64,000 nt of DNA from Microbacterium sp. RU33B (GTDB taxonomy: Bacteria > Actinomycetota > Actinomycetes > Actinomycetales > Microbacteriaceae): NCBI RefSeq assembly GCF_900155915.1, contig NZ_FTPO01000001.1, forward strand, positions 496,001 through 560,000. The letters are read 5' to 3'. Positions 1-8,826 of this stretch are shown one piece after another (the stretch's first letter is position 1; every line of letters starts with the position of its first letter). The position numbers were made by a program, and so were the translations under genes. The notes under the pieces were generated by a model. The model was not told the DNA's origin. It made no database searches and saw nothing but the letters and a program-made list of their open reading frames with translations.

Positions 1-14
1 CCATACTGGCCGAC

Positions 15-1511
15 ATGGATGCCGTGAACGAGTGGTTGCTGACGTGGGGAGATCACCTCTGGACCTGGGCGGTGCTGCCGGTCGTGGTTCTCCTGGGCCT
101 CTACTTCACCGTGCGATCGGGGGTCGTGCAGTTCCGCCTCATCCCTGAGATGTTCCGCACGCTCACCGACAAGACCCCGCGCACGGCCTCGGGCGCACCG
201 CAGTCTGTGTCGGCGTTCCAGGCGTTCACGATCTCGGCGGCGTCGCGGGTCGGGGTGGGCAACATCGCCGGCGTCGGCACCGCGATCGCGGTCGGCGGCC
301 CCGGCGCGGTCTTCTGGATGTGGACGATGGCCTTCGTCGGCGGCGCCTCGAGCTTCATCGAGTCCTCCCTGGCGCAGCTGTTCAAGGTGCGCGACACCGA
401 CAGCTTCCGCGGCGGCCCCGCGTACTACATGGAGCGCGGACTCAAGGCGCGCTGGCTCGGGGTGTGGTTCGCCGTCATCCTCATCGTGTGCTTCCCGTTC
501 GCCTTCAGCTCGCTCCAGGCCAACACGATCTCCGCCACCGTCACCTCCAGCATCGGGGGAGACCTGCCCTGGCTGCCGTGGGGCATCGGCGTCGGCATCG
601 CGCTCCTCACCGGGCTCGTCGTCTTCGGGGGCGTCCGGCGCATCGCGTCGGTGACCCAGCTCCTCGTCCCGATCATGGCCCTGGCCTACCTGCTGCTCGG
701 CCTCGTCGTGGTCGCGCTGCACCTGGATCGGATCGGTCCGGTGTTCGCCGAGATCTTCACGTCGGCGTGGGGCTTCAACGAAGTGGTCGGAGCGGCATTC
801 GGCTACATCGTGCTCACGGGCGTCAAGCGCGGCATGTTCTCCAACGAGGCCGGTCTCGGATCGGCACCCAACGCCGGGGCCAGCGCCGCCGTCACGCACC
901 CGGTCAAGCAGGGGCTCGTCCAGACGCTCGGGGTGTACTTCGACACGTTCCTCGTCTGCTCGATCACGGCGTTCATCATCCTGGTGTCCGTGCCCGACCT
1001 CGCCGGAGCCACCCGCGGGATCGGCCTCACGCAGGACGCCCTCGTGGGCACGCTCGGCGCGTGGTCGAACATCGCGCTGAGCGTCATCATCTTCCTGCTG
1101 GCGTTCTCCTCGATCCTGGGCAACTACTACTACGGCGAGTCCAACATCGAGTTCATCACGACGCGCCGATCCGTCCTCACCGGCTACCGCATCCTCGTCG
1201 TGGTCGCCGTGCTGGCAGGGTCCGTCGCCGGCGCCGACCTCGTCTGGAACTTCGCCGACGGCGTCATGGGCTTGATGGCACTCACCAACCTCATCGCCAT
1301 CGGGCTGCTCTCCGGGATCGCGTTCCGACTCCTCAAGGACTACACCCGGCAGCGCAGGGAGGGCCGCGACCCGGTCTTCACGCGCGATCTCCTCTCCGAC
1401 GTGAGCGGGATCGAATGCTGGGAGGACGAGCTCACGGTCACCGGTCCGATCGACGTCGAGACGAAGGGTCGGCAGGCGAAGAAGCACCGGGACCACCTCC
1501 ACCAGCAGTGA
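15..1511 (+). CDS. Alanine/glycine:cation symporter (AGCS family)
   Basis: A 498-residue multi-spanning membrane protein with the hallmarks of the sodium:alanine symporter family: an N-terminal segment GLYFTVRSGVVQFRLIPEM, the family-typical stretch around residues 65-100 (SRVGVGNIAGVGTAI), and the conserved KRGMFSNEAGLGSAPNA region near residue 270. It should import alanine or glycine with Na+ across the cytoplasmic membrane. Length is normal for the family. The ATG lies 14 bases from the window edge, so its promoter is not visible and a slightly earlier start cannot be excluded. It is followed by a separately promoted sulfur-stress operon and is probably not part of it. Confidence 0.93.
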   Translation: MDAVNEWLLTWGDHLWTWAVLPVVVLLGLYFTVRSGVVQFRLIPEMFRTLTDKTPRTASGAPQSVSAFQAFTISAASRVGVGNIAGVGTAIAVGGPGAVFWMWTMAFVGGASSFIESSLAQLFKVRDTDSFRGGPAYYMERGLKARWLGVWFAVILIVCFPFAFSSLQANTISATVTSSIGGDLPWLPWGIGVGIALLTGLVVFGGVRRIASVTQLLVPIMALAYLLLGLVVVALHLDRIGPVFAEIFTSAWGFNEVVGAAFGYIVLTGVKRGMFSNEAGLGSAPNAGASAAVTHPVKQGLVQTLGVYFDTFLVCSITAFIILVSVPDLAGATRGIGLTQDALVGTLGAWSNIALSVIIFLLAFSSILGNYYYGESNIEFITTRRSVLTGYRILVVVAVLAGSVAGADLVWNFADGVMGLMALTNLIAIGLLSGIAFRLLKDYTRQRREGRDPVFTRDLLSDVSGIECWEDELTVTGPIDVETKGRQAKKHRDHLHQQ

Positions 1512-1549
1512 CAGCGGCTCGCACGGCCATCGGAGGAGGGGCGGAGAAG

Positions 1550-1565
1550 ATACCCCCGGGGGTAT
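1550..1565 (+). promoter_or_regulatory. CstR-type operator 1 (perfect 16-bp palindrome)
   Basis: ATACCCCCGGGGGTAT is a perfect palindrome. It runs into a TATGCT hexamer (1563-1568) that would serve as the -10 element of the operon starting at 1600, so a bound repressor would block RNA polymerase. The ATACC/GGTAT half-sites and 16-base span match the operators described for CstR-family persulfide sensors, and recur at 2167 and 4706 beside genes of the same pathway. Confidence 0.75.
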
Positions 1566-1599
1566 GCTAAGCTCGCATCATCGAACGAAAGGTGGGGCG

Positions 1600-1731
1600 A
1601 TGTGCCGTCGAGTGACGTGTGAGGTGTGTGGCAAGGCGACGTGGGACGGGTGCGGTCAGCACGTGGAGGATGCCCTCCGCGACGTGCCCGAAGAGCAGCG
1701 CTGCACCGGGCACGTCGGTGTCGCGGCGTAA
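1600..1731 (+). CDS. Tiny Cys-rich protein (43 aa), putative zinc/sulfur carrier, copy 1
   Basis: Reads MCRRVTCEVCGKATWDG then CGQHV, VPEEQRC and TGH. Cysteines and histidines are at C2, C7, C10, C18, H21, C35 and H38, a pattern like a small zinc ribbon. A second gene at 4191-4352 encodes the same pattern (MC, VTC-x2-C, TW-x-GCGQHV, VP-x2-QRC-x-GH), which argues strongly that both are real despite their size. A purine-rich AAGGTGGGG stretch at 1589-1597 precedes the ATG. It is first in an operon with the rhodanese lipoprotein, whose GTG overlaps its 3' end, and sits just behind a CstR-type operator. The function is unknown; persulfide or metal handling is an inference from Cys content and context. 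Confidence 0.75.
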   Translation: MCRRVTCEVCGKATWDGCGQHVEDALRDVPEEQRCTGHVGVAA

Positions 1732-2098
1732 CCGGCTGGCGGGTCTCGCCGTCGGGCTCGCGGCGATCGCCCTGTCGCTCGGGCTGACCGGGTGCGGAGC
1801 GGCGACCCCACCGGCCGCCATCGCTGTGGACGACGGCACCGTCATCGTCGACGTCCGCACTCCCGCCGAGTACGCCTCCGGCCACCTCCAGGGCGCCGTC
1901 AACCTCGACTTCCCGTCGGGTTCGTTCGAGGAGGCGGTCGCCGACCTCGACGCCAAGGCCGACTACGTCGTCTACTGCCAGTCGGGCAACCGCTCCGCGA
2001 AGGCGGTGTCGGTGATGGAGGCTGCTGATCTCGCGGTCCAGGATGCCGGTGGCATCGACGACGCCGCGGCGGCCACGGGCCTTCCCGTCGTCCGCTGA
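1718..2098 (+). CDS. Rhodanese-domain lipoprotein
   Basis: A 126-residue protein with a signal peptide ending in a lipobox (LTG-C26), then one rhodanese domain: VIVDVRTPAEYASGHLQG around residue 43 and the active-site loop C87-QSGNRS. It should be anchored on the outer face of the membrane and move sulfane sulfur through a Cys87 persulfide. I chose the GTG at 1718 because it overlaps the upstream small gene and places the signal peptide at the N-terminus; an upstream in-frame start would add residues that duplicate the other gene's frame. The domain is short at the C-terminus, as in many single-domain actinobacterial rhodaneses. Co-transcribed with the tiny Cys-rich protein under a CstR-type operator. 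Confidence 0.85.
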   Translation: MSRRNRLAGLAVGLAAIALSLGLTGCGAATPPAAIAVDDGTVIVDVRTPAEYASGHLQGAVNLDFPSGSFEEAVADLDAKADYVVYCQSGNRSAKAVSVMEAADLAVQDAGGIDDAAAATGLPVVR

Positions 2099-2166
2099 CG
2101 CCTGGGCGCGTTCCCGCGTCCCTGCTCTGCCCGAACCAGATCGCGCGCGGGAGTCTGCCCGCCTCA

Positions 2167-2182
2167 ATACCCCAGGGGGTAC
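2167..2182 (+). promoter_or_regulatory. CstR-type operator 2, overlapping the ribosome-binding site
   Basis: ATACCCCAGGGGGTAC differs from a perfect palindrome mainly at its outer base. Its right half contains AGGGGG (2174-2179), which is also the only Shine-Dalgarno-like element before the GTG at 2186, so one sequence seems to serve as repressor half-site and ribosome-binding site. Confidence 0.7.
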
Positions 2183-2185
2183 ACA

Positions 2186-4133
<1,948 letters not shown>

Positions 4134-4149
4134 ACGACCGACCATCCGA

Positions 4150-4170
4150 CGCCCGGGAAGACCCCGGGCG
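4150..4170 (+). other. Intercistronic hairpin
   Basis: CGCCCGGG and CCCGGGCG form a perfect 8-bp stem around a 5-base loop (AAGAC) between the first cstR and the second tiny Cys-rich gene. No T-run follows, and the next gene has its own strong ribosome-binding site, so RNA processing or partial attenuation is more likely than full termination. Confidence 0.4.
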
Positions 4171-4190
4171 ACCTCACGAGGAGACAGCCC

Positions 4191-4352
4191 ATGTGCTACG
4201 CGGTGACCTGCAGGAAATGCTCGAAGACGACCTGGTCCGGCTGCGGCCAGCATGTCGATCAGGTCATGCGCGGCGTGCCGCGATCGCAGCGCTGCGAAGG
4301 CCACGCGAACGAGCCGTCGACCGGCTTCTTCGCCCGGCTCTTCGGCCGCTGA
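4191..4352 (+). CDS. Tiny Cys-rich protein (53 aa), copy 2
   Basis: A paralogue of the 1600-1731 product: MCYAVTCRKCSKTTWSG, then CGQHV, VPRSQRC and EGH, with all five cysteines and both histidines at the same positions (C2, C7, C10, C18, H21, C35, H38). It has an extra C-terminal tail ending GFFARLFGR, amphipathic enough to touch a membrane or partner. A clear Shine-Dalgarno GAGGAGA (4178-4184) stands six bases before the ATG. It lies downstream of cstR copy 1 on the same strand and converges on cstR copy 2. Function unknown; the association of both copies with CstR genes suggests a role in thiol/persulfide or metal homeostasis. Confidence 0.78.
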   Translation: MCYAVTCRKCSKTTWSGCGQHVDQVMRGVPRSQRCEGHANEPSTGFFARLFGR

Positions 4353-4364
4353 GCGCGGCGAGGG

Positions 4365-4664
4365 TCAGGCGAGGGTCAGGAAGAGCTTCTCGAGCTCGTC
4401 CGGGGTCATCGACGAGTCGTCCGGGTCGGCGAGGCAGTTGCGCATCGCCGACGCGACGATCGCGAACCCCGCGCGATCGAGGGCCTTCGACACCGCCGAG
4501 AGCTGGATGACGATGTCGCGGCACTCGGCGCCCGATTCCACCGCGCGGATGACGGCGCTCAGCTGACCCTCGGCGCGACGCAGCCGGTTGACGATCTTCC
4601 GCTGCTGCGCGATCAGGTCTTCGGCGGAGTCCGCGGTGGCGGTGGACGCATCGATCGTGCTCAC
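4365..4664 (-). CDS. CsoR/RcnR-family repressor, persulfide-sensing CstR type, copy 2
   Basis: 99 residues from the GTG at 4664, closely related to the copy at 3870 over most of its length ([33 protein letters not shown]). C48 and C77 are 29 apart, again without the CsoR histidine. I prefer the GTG start because GAGGA precedes it by about six bases; an ATG at 4676 would add four residues. It is transcribed leftward from a promoter region carrying the degenerate operator at 4706, so it is probably autoregulated. Two near-identical sensors in one locus could form mixed tetramers or respond to different thiol stresses. Confidence 0.87.
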   Translation of the reverse strand: MSTIDASTATADSAEDLIAQQRKIVNRLRRAEGQLSAVIRAVESGAECRDIVIQLSAVSKALDRAGFAIVASAMRNCLADPDDSSMTPDELEKLFLTLA

Positions 4665-4705
4665 GGGGATCCTCATTCGTCGGCGCTGCGGGGTGTGACT
4701 CCACG

Positions 4706-4721
4706 ATACCTGGACGGGTAT
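4706..4721. promoter_or_regulatory. CstR-type operator 3 (degenerate)
   Basis: ATACCTGGACGGGTAT keeps the outer half-sites ATACC and GGTAT with the same 16-base span as the sites at 1550 and 2167. It lies 42 bases before the leftward cstR copy 2 and also in the region from which the rightward AlaRS-like gene must be transcribed. Confidence 0.6.
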
Positions 4722-4769
4722 CCGCGGCGGGCCGGTGCGACCCGTGGCGCAGACGGGGTGCGCATGGAT

Positions 4770-4799
4770 GAGGGCGGCACGTGGTCTCGTGCCGCCCTC
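4770..4799 (+). other. 12-bp stem hairpin in the leader of the AlaRS-like gene
   Basis: GAGGGCGGCACG and CGTGCCGCCCTC form a perfect 12-bp stem around TGGTCT. It is strong enough to halt polymerase, but no T-run follows. It lies between two divergently transcribed genes, where an ordinary terminator is not expected, so a regulatory or attenuating role in the leader of the gene at 4947 is possible. Confidence 0.5.
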
Positions 4800-4900
4800 G
4801 GAGTGGAGGACTCAGGAATCGCACCTGACGAGGCGCCTCATGTGCGCATCCCCCGAATTCCCCGACTCTACCCAGCGCTCCACCTGATAGACAAGACCCG

Positions 4901-4946
4901 AAGGAGGACGCGTCGAGCCCGCTGCCCACCGTCGACGCGCATCAGG
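4901..4946 (+). promoter_or_regulatory. Ribosome-binding site bridged to its start codon by a hairpin
   Basis: A consensus AAGGAGG (4901-4907) is 39 bases before the ATG at 4947, too far to work in a linear message. Between them CGCGTCGA (4909-4916) and TCGACGCG (4932-4939) form a perfect 8-bp stem. Folding leaves about eight bases (A plus CATCAGG) between AAGGAGG and ATG, the normal spacing. No other in-frame start lies between the AAGGAGG and the ATG. Confidence 0.55.
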
Positions 4947-6344
4947 ATGACTGCAGACGAGATCAGGCGCATCTTCCTCGAGTACATGGCCGAGCGCGGT
5001 CACGTCGTGATCCCGAGGGCCCCGCTCATCCCCAAAGACGATCCGACGACACTGTTCACCGGCAGCGGGATGCAGCCCCTCCTTCCCTACCTGCTGGGGG
5101 AGCAGCATCCCGACGGCACCCGGCTCGCCGACGGTCAGACCTGTCTCCGCGTCCAGGATGTCGAGGAGGTCGGCGACAACCGCCACACGACCTTCTTCGA
5201 GATGCTCGGCAACTGGAGCCTGGGCGACTACTTCAAGCAGGAGCAGATCCCGCAGGTGTGGACGTTCCTCACCGAGAAGGTCGGGCTCGATCCCGCCCGC
5301 ATCTACGTCTCGTGCTTCAGCGGCGACCCCGAGCACGACATCCCGAAGGACGAGGAGTCGGCGGCGATCTGGACCCGCCTCTTCGAGGAGGCCGGTGTCT
5401 CGAGCGACCAGGTCGACGTCGGCACGGAGGAGCACGCGGCCGCTGTGGGCACGGGAGGCGCCCGGATCGCGTTCTACTCGAAGAAGAACTGGTGGTGTCG
5501 CGGCGGCAAGGCCGAGGACATGCCCGTCGGCGAGCCGGGTGGACCCGACACGGAGATGTTCTACCTCTTCCCTCACGTGGAGCACGACCCCGCCTACGGC
5601 GAGCACTGCCACCAGAACTGCGACTGCGGACGCTTCATCGAACTCGGCAACTCGGTCTTCATGGAGTACCGAAAGACCGAGACGGGCTTCGAGCCGCTGC
5701 CCCGCCGCAACGTCGACTACGGCGGCGGACTGGCGCGCATCGCGGCGGCGGCCATCGACAGTCCGGATGTCTTCCGGATCGGACTGCTCTGGCCCATCAT
5801 CGAACGCCTGGAGGAGCTCTCGGGCGCGTCGTACGAGACCGAGACGCGGGCGATGCGCGTCATCGCTGATCACCTCCGGGGCGCGACGTTCCTCGCCGTC
5901 GACGGAGTGCGGCCGGGCAACAAGGCGCAGGGCTACGTCATGCGCCGCCTCATCCGCCGGGCCGTGCGCTTCGCGTTCGACCTGGGGCTGGAGGAGAACT
6001 TCTTCCCGCAGATCATCCCCACGATCGCCGGCATCTACGAAGAGCACTTCCCCGAGGTGGGACTGCACGCGCAGGAGGTCGAAGCGATCCTCGCCAAGGA
6101 GGAGCAGTCCTTCCGGCGCACGCTGCGCAAGGGGCTCAAGCAGCTCAAGGCCTACGCCGCCGACGGCGTCACCGGACGGGAGCTGTTCGTCCTGTCGGAC
6201 ACCTACGGCTTCCCCGTCGAACTGTCGACGGAGGAGGTGGCGCGCCAGGGCATCTCCCTCAGCGAGCACTGGCGCGACGAGTTCGACGAGGAGCTCGCCG
6301 CGCAGCGGGCGCGCTCGCAGCGGGCGTCGCTCCCGGCATCCTGA
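4947..6344 (+). CDS. Alanyl-tRNA synthetase paralogue lacking editing and C-terminal domains
   Basis: 465 residues covering only the class II aminoacylation core and helical tRNA-recognition domain of AlaRS. Motif 2 is seen in DNRHTTFFEMLGNWSLGDYF and motif 3 in RRNVDYGGGLARIAAA; the protein ends right after DTYGFPVELSTEEVARQG, where full-length AlaRS (about 870-890 residues) continues into the editing domain. The usual GPCGPCSE segment is replaced by VGEPGGPDTEMFY, closer to archaeal-type enzymes, and a Cys/His cluster (HCHQNCDCG) is inserted near residue 220. It could charge alanine to tRNA without proofreading, or activate alanine for another acceptor; it is unlikely to be the only alaS. 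The ATG was chosen as the first start after the leader hairpin. The hydrolase gene follows after 46 bases. Confidence 0.85.
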   Translation: MTADEIRRIFLEYMAERGHVVIPRAPLIPKDDPTTLFTGSGMQPLLPYLLGEQHPDGTRLADGQTCLRVQDVEEVGDNRHTTFFEMLGNWSLGDYFKQEQIPQVWTFLTEKVGLDPARIYVSCFSGDPEHDIPKDEESAAIWTRLFEEAGVSSDQVDVGTEEHAAAVGTGGARIAFYSKKNWWCRGGKAEDMPVGEPGGPDTEMFYLFPHVEHDPAYGEHCHQNCDCGRFIELGNSVFMEYRKTETGFEPLPRRNVDYGGGLARIAAAAIDSPDVFRIGLLWPIIERLEELSGASYETETRAMRVIADHLRGATFLAVDGVRPGNKAQGYVMRRLIRRAVRFAFDLGLEENFFPQIIPTIAGIYEEHFPEVGLHAQEVEAILAKEEQSFRRTLRKGLKQLKAYAADGVTGRELFVLSDTYGFPVELSTEEVARQGISLSEHWRDEFDEELAAQRARSQRASLPAS

Positions 6345-6390
6345 CCCCCGGTGAGAGACGCGACATGACGAGCATTCAACGGGAGCACCG

Positions 6391-7689
6391 GTGAACGCCC
6401 TCCTCGATCTGCAGATCATCGACTCTCCGGCGATGTGGATCGTCTACGCCGTGGCGATCGCGCTGATCGTCGTGGTGCTCGCCCGGCGACCGACTCCGCG
6501 CGGGGTCGTGCGGACGCTCGTATGCGTCGTGGTCGGCGCCGTCGTCGGGATCGTGGTCTTCCTCATCGCGAACGCGACGAACGCGATGGGGGTGACGCTG
6601 CCTCCCGAGGTCGCCGTCTGGGCGTCGGCCGCGCTCGCCGGTGTGGGTCTCGCCGTCGCATCGCTGTGGGATTCGCCGCCGTGGCGGAAGGTCGTGGCGA
6701 TCGTCCTGATCGTCTGGATGCCGCTCAGCGCCGTCGTCGGCATCAACGCCTTCTACGGACTCAACCCCACGCTGGGCTCGCTGTTCGGCGCCGCCGCATC
6801 GCGGCCGCTCGACCTCCCGCCCGCCGGCGCAGGCGCGGGAGCGCCCGCACAGCCGCTCTACGAGACCTGGCGGCCCCCCGCGGACATGCCTGCCAAAGGT
6901 GAGCGCGGCACCCAGGCCATCGAGGGGACGGTGTCGGGCTTCGTGGCCCGCGACGCCGGGATCTACCTCCCGCCTGCGGCGCTCGTCGACGACGCGCCAC
7001 CCCTGCCGATGGTGATCATGATGATGGGGTACGTCGGCAACCCCGATCCCACCATCATCAGCGACGTCCTCGATGAGTTCGCAGCGGCGCACGACGGGCT
7101 CGCCCCGATCGTCATCGTGGCCGACCAGCTGGGCGGCGACGGCAACGACGACCCCGCCTGCGCGGATTCCACCACGTTCGGCAATGCCGAGACGTACGTG
7201 ACGACGGATGTCGTCAACTGGGCGCGGACGAACCTCAACGTCATCGACGACCCTCGCTACTGGGTCGTCGCCGGATACTCCAACGGCGGCGGCTGCGCGA
7301 TCAAGTACGGCGTGAAGTACCCGCAGACGTTCGGAAACATCATCGACGTCTCGGGGGAGGAGTACCCGGGCTCGGAGTCGGTGACCTCCGTCATCGCCGA
7401 CGTCTACGGCGGAGACCGGGCGGCGTTCGAGGCATCCAAGCCGATCAGGATCATGCAGGGCGAGCCCGCCGGCACGTACGCCGAGACGACGGCGATCTTC
7501 ACCGTGGGCAGCGAGGATCCGGACTTCCTCGCTGCCGCTCGGGCGGTCTCGGCGGCCGCGGAGGCCGCGGGGATGGCGACGACGTTGTTCGTGGTCGACG
7601 GCGCCGACCACGGCGGCACAGCGGTGTCCGGAGGACTCGCCGAGGGGTTCGCCGTGCTCTCGCCGATGCTGGGCTTCTCCGCCGAGTGA
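6391..7689 (+). CDS. Membrane-anchored alpha/beta hydrolase (esterase D/PF00756-like)
   Basis: 432 residues. The first 140 hold about four hydrophobic segments (from PAMWIVYAVAIALIVVVLA to VVAIVLIVWMPLSAVVG); the rest is an extracytoplasmic alpha/beta hydrolase with nucleophile elbow GYSNGGG and a late DGADHGG that probably supplies the catalytic His. The fold and TM arrangement resemble actinobacterial esterase/mycolyltransferase-like proteins. GGGAG precedes the GTG by about five bases. It is probably co-transcribed with the AlaRS-like gene, raising the possibility that it acts on an alanylated lipid or cell-wall ester; that is inference. The 3' end faces the aquaporin gene with a 7-base gap. 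Confidence 0.82.
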   Translation: MNALLDLQIIDSPAMWIVYAVAIALIVVVLARRPTPRGVVRTLVCVVVGAVVGIVVFLIANATNAMGVTLPPEVAVWASAALAGVGLAVASLWDSPPWRKVVAIVLIVWMPLSAVVGINAFYGLNPTLGSLFGAAASRPLDLPPAGAGAGAPAQPLYETWRPPADMPAKGERGTQAIEGTVSGFVARDAGIYLPPAALVDDAPPLPMVIMMMGYVGNPDPTIISDVLDEFAAAHDGLAPIVIVADQLGGDGNDDPACADSTTFGNAETYVTTDVVNWARTNLNVIDDPRYWVVAGYSNGGGCAIKYGVKYPQTFGNIIDVSGEEYPGSESVTSVIADVYGGDRAAFEASKPIRIMQGEPAGTYAETTAIFTVGSEDPDFLAAARAVSAAAEAAGMATTLFVVDGADHGGTAVSGGLAEGFAVLSPMLGFSAE

Positions 7690-7696
7690 GCGGCGA

Positions 7697-8395
7697 TCAG
7701 CCCGCGGGGGCGCCCGCGCGGATCCCGGCGGCCCGCGGATCGGGGAACAGCGCGCGCACCATGGCCCACCCGGCAGCTGCGCCGACGAGCTGGGCGGCGA
7801 TGAACGGCAGGGCCGAGGCGGGCGCGATGCCGGCGAAGGTGTCGGTGAACATGCGACCGACGGTGATGGCCGGGTTGGCGAAGCTCGTCGACGACGTGAA
7901 GAAGTAGGCGGCGCCGATGTAGGCCCCGACTGCCGGCGCGGCCAGGTGCGACCGGCCGCTGCGGACGAGCGCGAAGATCACGAGGACGAGGCCCGCGGTC
8001 GCGACCCCCTCGGCGAGGAGGAGATGCCATCCCGACCGATCGGTCGTGCTCCAGGCGACGGCGGGGGCCGCGAACATGAGATTCGCGAGCACGGCGCCGG
8101 CGACGCATCCGATCACCTGGGCGGGGAGGTACACCGCGGCCACCGACCAGGGGCGCCGGTGGAGCGCGATGTCGACGAGTGTGACGACGGGGTTGAAGTG
8201 CGCGCCCGACACGGGCGCGAAGACGAGGATCAGCACGGCGAGGCCCAGCGCTGTGGCGAACGCGTTCTCGAAGAGCTGGAGTCCGCCGTCCGACGGCGAG
8301 AGCCGCTGGGCGGCGATGCCGGAACCGACGACGACGGCGGCGAGACCGGCACTGCCCAGCAGCTCTCCGGCGGCGGCGCGCGCGGTCGTGCTCAC
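7697..8395 (-). CDS. aqpS: Aquaglyceroporin-like channel of an arsenic operon (AqpS type)
   Basis: 232 residues, major intrinsic protein family, six membrane spans. The two pore half-helices are SGAHFNPVVTL (first box NPV rather than NPA) and SFANPAITVG. It starts at a GTG overlapping the stop of the ArsR gene by four bases, so the two are one operon. In Sinorhizobium an aquaporin in this position (AqpS) lets arsenite made by ArsC leave the cell by diffusion. As no ArsB or Acr3 pump is present here, this channel is the only visible arsenite exit. It could also be a general glycerol/metalloid facilitator. Confidence 0.88.
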   Translation of the reverse strand: MSTTARAAAGELLGSAGLAAVVVGSGIAAQRLSPSDGGLQLFENAFATALGLAVLILVFAPVSGAHFNPVVTLVDIALHRRPWSVAAVYLPAQVIGCVAGAVLANLMFAAPAVAWSTTDRSGWHLLLAEGVATAGLVLVIFALVRSGRSHLAAPAVGAYIGAAYFFTSSTSFANPAITVGRMFTDTFAGIAPASALPFIAAQLVGAAAGWAMVRALFPDPRAAGIRAGAPAG

Positions 8396-8742
8396 GAGGC
8401 GACGAGGAGCGTCGAGACGCGATCCAGTGCGCCGGGGACGAGCGTGAAGTAGGCCCACGTGCCGCGCTTGCTGCGGGTGAGGAATCCGGCCGCCGTCAGG
8501 ATCTTCAGGTGGTGCGAGACGGTCGGCTGGCTGAGTCCGAGGGGTTCGATGAGATCGCAGACGCACGCCTCCGCGTTCTCGGAGGCCGCGACGATCGACA
8601 GCAGGCGCAGCCGCGTGGGATCGGCGAGCGCCTTCAACGTCGTGGCGAGCTGCTCCGCCTCGGCGGAGGTCAGAGGCTCGCGCAGGAGCGGGGTGCAGCA
8701 GGCGTCGGCGCTGGCGTCGGTGAGGTCGAGCAGAGTGCGCAT
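8392..8742 (-). CDS. arsR: ArsR-family arsenite-responsive repressor
   Basis: 116 residues with a winged helix-turn-helix (LGLSQPTVSHHLKIL). C15-C16 sit exactly as in the Corynebacterium ArsR that binds As(III) with an N-terminal Cys pair, and a further CVC (C60, C62) lies at the DNA-binding helix as in the E. coli-type site, so there are four candidate thiols. A TACTGT hexamer (8749-8754, complementary strand) is six bases from the ATG, indicating a leaderless message, and lies within the operator at 8745. It is divergent from the monooxygenase gene and co-transcribed with the aquaporin. Confidence 0.93.
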   Translation of the reverse strand: MRTLLDLTDASADACCTPLLREPLTSAEAEQLATTLKALADPTRLRLLSIVAASENAEACVCDLIEPLGLSQPTVSHHLKILTAAGFLTRSKRGTWAYFTLVPGALDRVSTLLVAS

Positions 8743-8744
8743 GC

Positions 8745-8760
8745 ATCGACAGTAGTCGAT
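8745..8760. promoter_or_regulatory. ArsR operator A (arsR-aqpS promoter)
   Basis: ATCGACAGTAGTCGAT: inverted half-sites ATCGAC/GTCGAT around four bases. It starts three bases from the arsR ATG and covers its presumed -10 hexamer. Confidence 0.75.
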
Positions 8761-8761
8761 A

Positions 8762-8790
8762 TTGACAGCCATCGATAGGCGGAGCAGAAT
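8762..8790 (+). promoter_or_regulatory. Promoter of the monooxygenase-led arsenic operon
   Basis: A consensus TTGACA (8762-8767) and a CAGAAT -10-like hexamer (8785-8790) are 17 bases apart. Transcription would begin inside operator B (8796-8811), and GGGAGG (8817-8822) precedes the GTG at 8827. Confidence 0.6.
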
Positions 8791-8795
8791 CAGGC

Positions 8796-8811
8796 ATCGA
8801 CGTTCGTCGAT
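8796..8811. promoter_or_regulatory. ArsR operator B (monooxygenase promoter)
   Basis: ATCGACGTTCGTCGAT, a perfect palindrome of the same ATCGAC-N4-GTCGAT design as operator A, placed at the expected transcription start of the rightward operon. The two copies are 51 bases apart. Confidence 0.78.
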
Positions 8812-8826
8812 ATCCCGGGAGGACTT

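Noticed and set aside
4741..4946. A T-box riboswitch before the AlaRS-like gene
   Set aside because: AGGGCGGCAC resembles the T-box start, but the next bases (GTGG for CCGCG) do not fit and there is no room for a convincing stem I with specifier loop after the probable promoter. Kept only as a weak note.
4947..6344. The housekeeping alaS broken by a frameshift
   Set aside because: No editing or C-Ala domain sequence follows in any frame; the next gene starts 46 bases later and is a hydrolase.
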